Positions 60,040 to 64,000 of a DNA stretch of 64,000 nucleotides are shown one piece after another (the first letter of the stretch is position 1; every line of letters begins with the position of its first letter). Under the pieces are notes generated by a model, which saw only the letters and a list, made by a program, of their open reading frames with translations, was not told the DNA's origin and made no database searches. Location: NCBI GenBank assembly GCA_013407085.1, contig JACCGJ010019559.1:1-64000 (forward strand), read 5' to 3'. Made by a program: the position numbers and the translations under genes. The stretch is from Atriophallophorus winterbourni. Lineage: Eukaryota; Platyhelminthes; Trematoda; Plagiorchiida; Microphallidae.

Positions 60040-61244
60040 TAGCGTTAGACGCCTGGAAGAAGAAGACGGATATAGGTTCTTGTATTCTCGTCTGTTACTT
60101 TGACATTTCTAAGGATTTCGACAGAGTCACTCACCATTTGATTCTTCAAAAACGGATGCGCTTAGGAATATGTGAACCACTCATCTTATGGTTGTGCTAC
60201 TACCTGCCAGATCGCCACGACGGAGTAAAAGTAAACGGAGTGCTATCCAAAATGTTCAAAACCACCAGTAGAGTCCCACAAGGATCCGTGCTTGGTCTGC
60301 TCCTATTTCTGAACTACATACACGATTTACCTCCGTTCTATAATCCAAAATTGTCTTGTTCGCGTATTTTATGAAAATTTGGACGCACATAAGTTCTGCA
60401 GATGATTGTGAGAAACTGTAAATGGATTTGGACAATGTGTCAATTTGGGCGGCCATGAAAGATATGACATTTAACATATGGAACAGTAAGATGCTCCACT
60501 TGTCAAGAATGTTCCTTGTATATACCGATTTGGAACTCAAAACTTGACGTAGAATTTGTTGGAATATTGATAAGTGGAAACCTAAGGAGGACGGTGCATT
60601 GCCAGAATATATATCGACAGGCCAACAGATTGTTTAGTTTCTTTCGAAAAATATTTAAATGATCTCGCTGGTAACGTTACCTAGGATAATGAACGCCTCC
60701 TTTCGCCCTCTGATCGAGTATGCGCTAGTGATCTGGGCCCGTTGGCTGCGAAAATATATTGCTCTCCTTGATATAATCTATCACAGGGCAACAACGTTAT
60801 TGATTGGTGTTCGCAACGTTCCGAACACCGAAATATTGCGACGTCTGTGTCTATGTGACTTTACTCAAAGGAGGATACGACGCGGTATTATTCTGACCAA
60901 TAGCATTGTCTCGAGAAGGACTGCCACTAAACCACTTGCTTAATGGACGTGATGGGAAAATGACACGCCGGCATTCCTTATCCCTTTAAGTCACAATTTT
61001 TTGTTTTGATAGTAAGCGCCATTTTTTCGTGGTACGTGCTATATATCTTTGGATTTCCCGACCCAAACATGTGGTTGGTTCTACTTTCCTGGCGGTGTTA
61101 AAAGCGAAATTTGACCAACAAATGCAAAAGAATATCATTCCTGAGCCTTACGTTCAATATTCTCTATTCCTTTTATACTATTATACTTTTCACATTGTCA
61201 TTCATACCGTCATCCTGCGGTGTCGTAAAATATTGACTTTTTAA
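60040..61244 (+). pseudogene. CR1 copy C RT and C-terminus
   Basis: RT is visible as [51 protein letters not shown]. The FADD region is frameshifted and unreadable. 60659-60943 gives the thumb/C-terminal part (SFRPLIEYALVIWARWL, LDIIYHRATTLLIGVRNVPN), and 61029-61244 the last segment (HVVGSTFLAVLKAKFDQQM). Confidence 0.8.
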
Positions 61245-61289
61245 CCATAAACCCTTGAATCCTTTAATCGACGTAGTGGTAGCGATGTT

Positions 61290-61600
61290 TACTAACCGTT
61301 GCTCGTCATGGGGTTAATTAATAGCACTTTAGCGAATTCTCGAAACCGAAAATACGATTTTTTACTCTTTTTTCAATTTTTCAGCCAAGGTGCTCATCAA
61401 GCGCGATATTGTCTTCTCAACCATGTATGATTAATGGAACGCGCAAGAATATTAATGACAAAATTTTAAAGTTAAAAGACTTACGAACTTTATCTCTATT
61501 TTTATTCTGCTGTTTTCTGCTTAAAAGGACCACCCTATTATTTTTTAACATACTCTCTACGTTTTCTATTTCTATACTGCTTTTAGTTTACAAACTATTT
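61290..61600 (+). repeat. LTR/leader-like repeat shared with 0.66-0.96 kb
   Basis: Diverged second copy of the block at 661-960, in the same orientation, directly after CR1 copy C. Confidence 0.45.
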
Positions 61601-61785
61601 TTAGAAAAACAAATCGCAAAACTATTATTTTAGATTTGAACTTTACAATAAATTTTGATTCATAGATGAAGAAATACGGTCATGCATTTCCGAACGAGAT
61701 TACTGGATTTGTGCGTTTTGCGAATTTGCGTTTACGGTAAAATCTCTTTGAATTATCCATTCAAATAAGGAAATTAGGCGGAGGT
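61601..61785. other. Short unrecognised spacer
   Basis: AT-rich sequence between the LTR-like block and the integrase relic. Confidence 0.4.
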
Positions 61786-62060
61786 TTTCATTTGCTCAGT
61801 ACCGGTTGTGTGATTCAAGTCCCGAAATGACGTACGTGGTAAAACTATCTGGTAATCCAAGTTTGTTAATCAAATGCTGTACAAATGCTTTCGCAATCGT
61901 TTGGTCCCGATATGAGGGATGGAAACGGCAAATGGCCTACGAATGAAGCGATCAACACTCATCAAGATATAAGAAAAACCACTTGTAATGACTAATGGAC
62001 CTCCACGATCCAAATGAACTTGATGAATGCGATCACTGACAGGATTTAAAAAAACATCTA
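61786..62060 (-). pseudogene. Gypsy integrase core relic
   Basis: Minus-strand translation from about 62045 reads SDRIHQVHLDRGGPLVITSG, FSYILMSVDRFIRRPFAVSI, then after a frameshift TIAKAFVQHLINKLGLPDSF, matching the Gypsy integrase core (HLD...GPL, DRFTRWPEA, FGVP). Frames are broken, and the segment is missed by simple ORF calling. It is inverted relative to the LTR-like block beside it. Confidence 0.75.
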
Positions 62061-62159
62061 TTCAGTTGAGCTCAAATCAATTATTCCTTAACGTCTTCAC
62101 ACTGTGTTTGAACTCGTCTACTCGCCCAAGCCGTCGGATGTTCAAGAATTCATGGTATA

Positions 62160-64000
62160 AAACAGCTTGTTGCTGTACAACACTGTATGTAGGGTGGAAC
62201 TAGTACGCATAAATGTATCCAATTTGTTTCTGAAAATCCTTTCACTAGACGATTGTACAATATCTAACGGTAAAGTGTTCCATAAGAAACACGCGCACGT
62301 AATAGAAGAACCGAAGGCAGTTCTGTTGAGAATGTTGACTATGTAATGCCAGCGGATGATTACGTGTGGTATGGCTTGACCAGGAGGCGAAATCGTTGCC
62401 TCATAGAGTGCCTCTTTGTGCTCATTATTTTATAAGTTGGGATTAGATCCAATCGAACCAGTCTGCAAGGCAGTGTGTCCAAATTAAGATGAACCAGTAG
62501 ATCCTCATATTGAACGTTGCGGAGACAGCTGAACAATTTTGTTGCTATGCGATAAATTCTCTCGAGCAGCTTGATGACCTCCGTAGCATTGGTGCTAAAG
62601 TTTGCACTGATTCATCAATGGTTTAATATACGTATTTTGCGCTCGGGAATGTTTAACGTTAAAAATGTCCGAAAATGCGCCGAAGCAAATCTAGCATGGA
62701 ATAAGCTCAGTTGTACGCTGCTTCGCATTGCATGCCATTTTTAAGAGTTTCACAAATTGATACGCCGGGGTCCTTTTCTTTTCTTCTCCATTCCAGTTGT
62801 TGCGATACAAGTTTGTAGAAAAATGGGAAACTACGCGAAAACTATCCACGCTTGACGTGATTCGCCATCAAAGTTTAGCATCATCCGCAACGAGAAACAT
62901 TTTTGCTGTGACAAGTTTCGGGAGGTTGTAGATGTAGACCAAAAGAGCACCGGACCAAGTCCCGAAACTTGTCGGACAGCGCTTCCGTCTTCGACTTCCC
63001 TAGTCCTCACACCATCGGTACGTGCAGTTGCCTTGCGATCAAGAATGTATCTTTTTAGCCAGGTATCAAGGCACCCATTAATACCAACATCCAGCAGCTT
63101 GCTCAAATGCATGCATGCAACCAGCCTCATCCACTGCCTGCGTCCAGTCGTCCATTGTCTCTAGTAAGTTAGTCGAGCAAGTACGAGACTACCGGAATCC
63201 GTGTTGCTCTCTGTACAACAAGTTTTGGTTTCAAGATGACTTACAATTCTTTCGCACACAATTGGTTGTGCTTTGTGATCACTGGAAGTAGTGTAACAAG
63301 GCTTTGATTTTCTTGATCAGAACGAGTTCCACCTTTGTAGATGGGTTTTATGATTCCTCTATTCCAGTCAGCCGATACAATACCCTTCCTCAAACCATGT
63401 TCAAGTAAATCGCAAATGTGGTTCGCACAATTGACTGCCGCATAACTTTAGGATTGCAGGTTTAATTCTGTCAGCTCCCGTGGACGTATTGATATTCAAC
63501 CTGCCAAGTCGGTGTTGCACTATTTTAGAATTGATGTATATAGTCTCCGGCACAAATGGTGTTGACAATTCCGATGACTGTAATGCATCTTCGGGGGTGA
63601 AAACTGGTGAATAAAATCCGGCTAGACCGTTAGCGGTTCCCAGCACAAATTCAGTTAGTCCGTTATCTGTCATAATAGGAAAAACGCTGGGTTTTAACCT
63701 CGAAGTTTTGTTTTCTGTTAGATAAAAATAATTTGTAATTTCGCTGCATTCTCACTGCCAGCTGAAGCTGGTGATATATTTTATCCTTCCAGATGAGATT
63801 TGTGACTTGATTCCGCAATTCGCGAAAGTTTTTTCAGGTGGATTCCGTTCTGGCGACCATATGAATTGCCCAAGCCAAATTTCGCTTTGTCAACAGTTTT
63901 CTAATTAGATTGCGAATTCCTAAGTGGGGTTCGTTGCGAATATGTTTCGGGACTTGTTTAAAAGTTAAATGTATCGTGTTGGTGATGTAATTTGTCAGGG
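62160..64000 (-). pseudogene. CR1-type LINE copy D, runs off the window
   Basis: Minus strand. 63673-63401 covers the region before RT and motif 0/1 (TEFVLGTANGLAGFYSPVFT, LNINTSTGADRIKPAILKL). About 63370-63130 shows frameshifted RT. 63130-62831 gives LLDVGINGCLDTWLKRYILD, with the region that should read [12 protein letters not shown] as VRQVSGLGPVLF. The C-terminal domain is readable in pieces down to about 62200. Endonuclease and ORF1 would lie beyond 64000. Confidence 0.75.

Larger units (their letters stand above)
57497..61262 (+). mobile_element. CR1 copy C, full-length but decayed
   Basis: Starts with the same leader as copy A (GTTGGAGTCCCCTCGAAGTC compared with GTTGGAGACCCCTGGAAGTC at 33776). 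It contains ORF1 remnants to about 58750, endonuclease (58790-59730), RT (60040-60540) and the C-terminal domain (60600-61244), and ends near CCCTTGAATCC, a decayed form of the CR1 3' repeat. Many stops. It serves as the reference for the insertion in copy A and the deletion in copy B. Confidence 0.8.

Overview
The window reads as a piece of a parasitic flatworm genome, most likely a digenean trematode. The evidence is the mix of mobile elements: CR1-type LINEs with short 3' repeats, an SR2-like RTE, CsRn1-like Gypsy copies, a Sinbad-like BEL/Pao element, a Penelope-like element, and tRNA-headed short repeats carrying hammerhead ribozymes like the schistosome Sm-alpha repeats. The one host gene also has tiny introns at its 5' end and very large ones downstream, as schistosome genes do. 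Species cannot be fixed from the sequence.

The only convincing host gene is an MTR4-type (Ski2-like) RNA helicase on the + strand, from about 26.3 kb to at least 55.8 kb. I assembled ten coding exons whose reading phases all agree and whose nine introns are all GT-AG. The helicase motifs are intact, but exon 8 joins exon 9 in phase with no exon for the arch (stalk plus KOW) domain. The model is about 720 residues against roughly 1,040 for human MTR4. Introns 1 and 2 are 36 and 25 nt. Introns 3 to 6 are 4.6, 7.2, 7.7 and 3.2 kb and are filled with retroelements. The last coding exon is unresolved.

1-26 kb is a retroelement graveyard. In order: the tail of a Gypsy polyprotein; a hammerhead/tRNA repeat dimer (about 1.0-1.6 kb); a broken Gypsy copy (1.6-3.7 kb); CR1 fragments on the minus strand (5.2-6.3, 8.2-9.1, 9.6-10.3 kb); a tandem repeat of roughly 220 bp units (7.3-8.0 kb); an internally deleted Gypsy with 95-bp LTRs (10.7-12.7 kb); an internally deleted CR1 (13.0-14.0 kb); an almost full-length BEL/Pao with both LTRs (14.0-20.8 kb); a CR1 reverse transcriptase fragment (21.3-22.0 kb); and a second hammerhead/tRNA dimer (23.4-23.9 kb).

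Within the helicase introns lie several CR1 copies, an RTE tail inserted into one of them with a 7-bp target duplication, a minus-strand RTE (47.7-49.9 kb) and a Penelope-like element (39.7-46.5 kb). The Penelope element is interrupted by a nearly intact CR1 (41.1-44.9 kb) and by a 227-bp insertion flanked by a 13-bp duplication. Three kinds of hammerhead motif occur: the Sm-alpha-like kind, a second short-repeat family with an ACCGGU stem III, and the Penelope kind. Downstream of the helicase are a long decayed CR1 (57.5-61.3 kb), Gypsy LTR-like and integrase relics (61.3-62.1 kb) and a minus-strand CR1 that runs off the right edge.

All assignments come from reading translations and motifs by eye. 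No database search was run.
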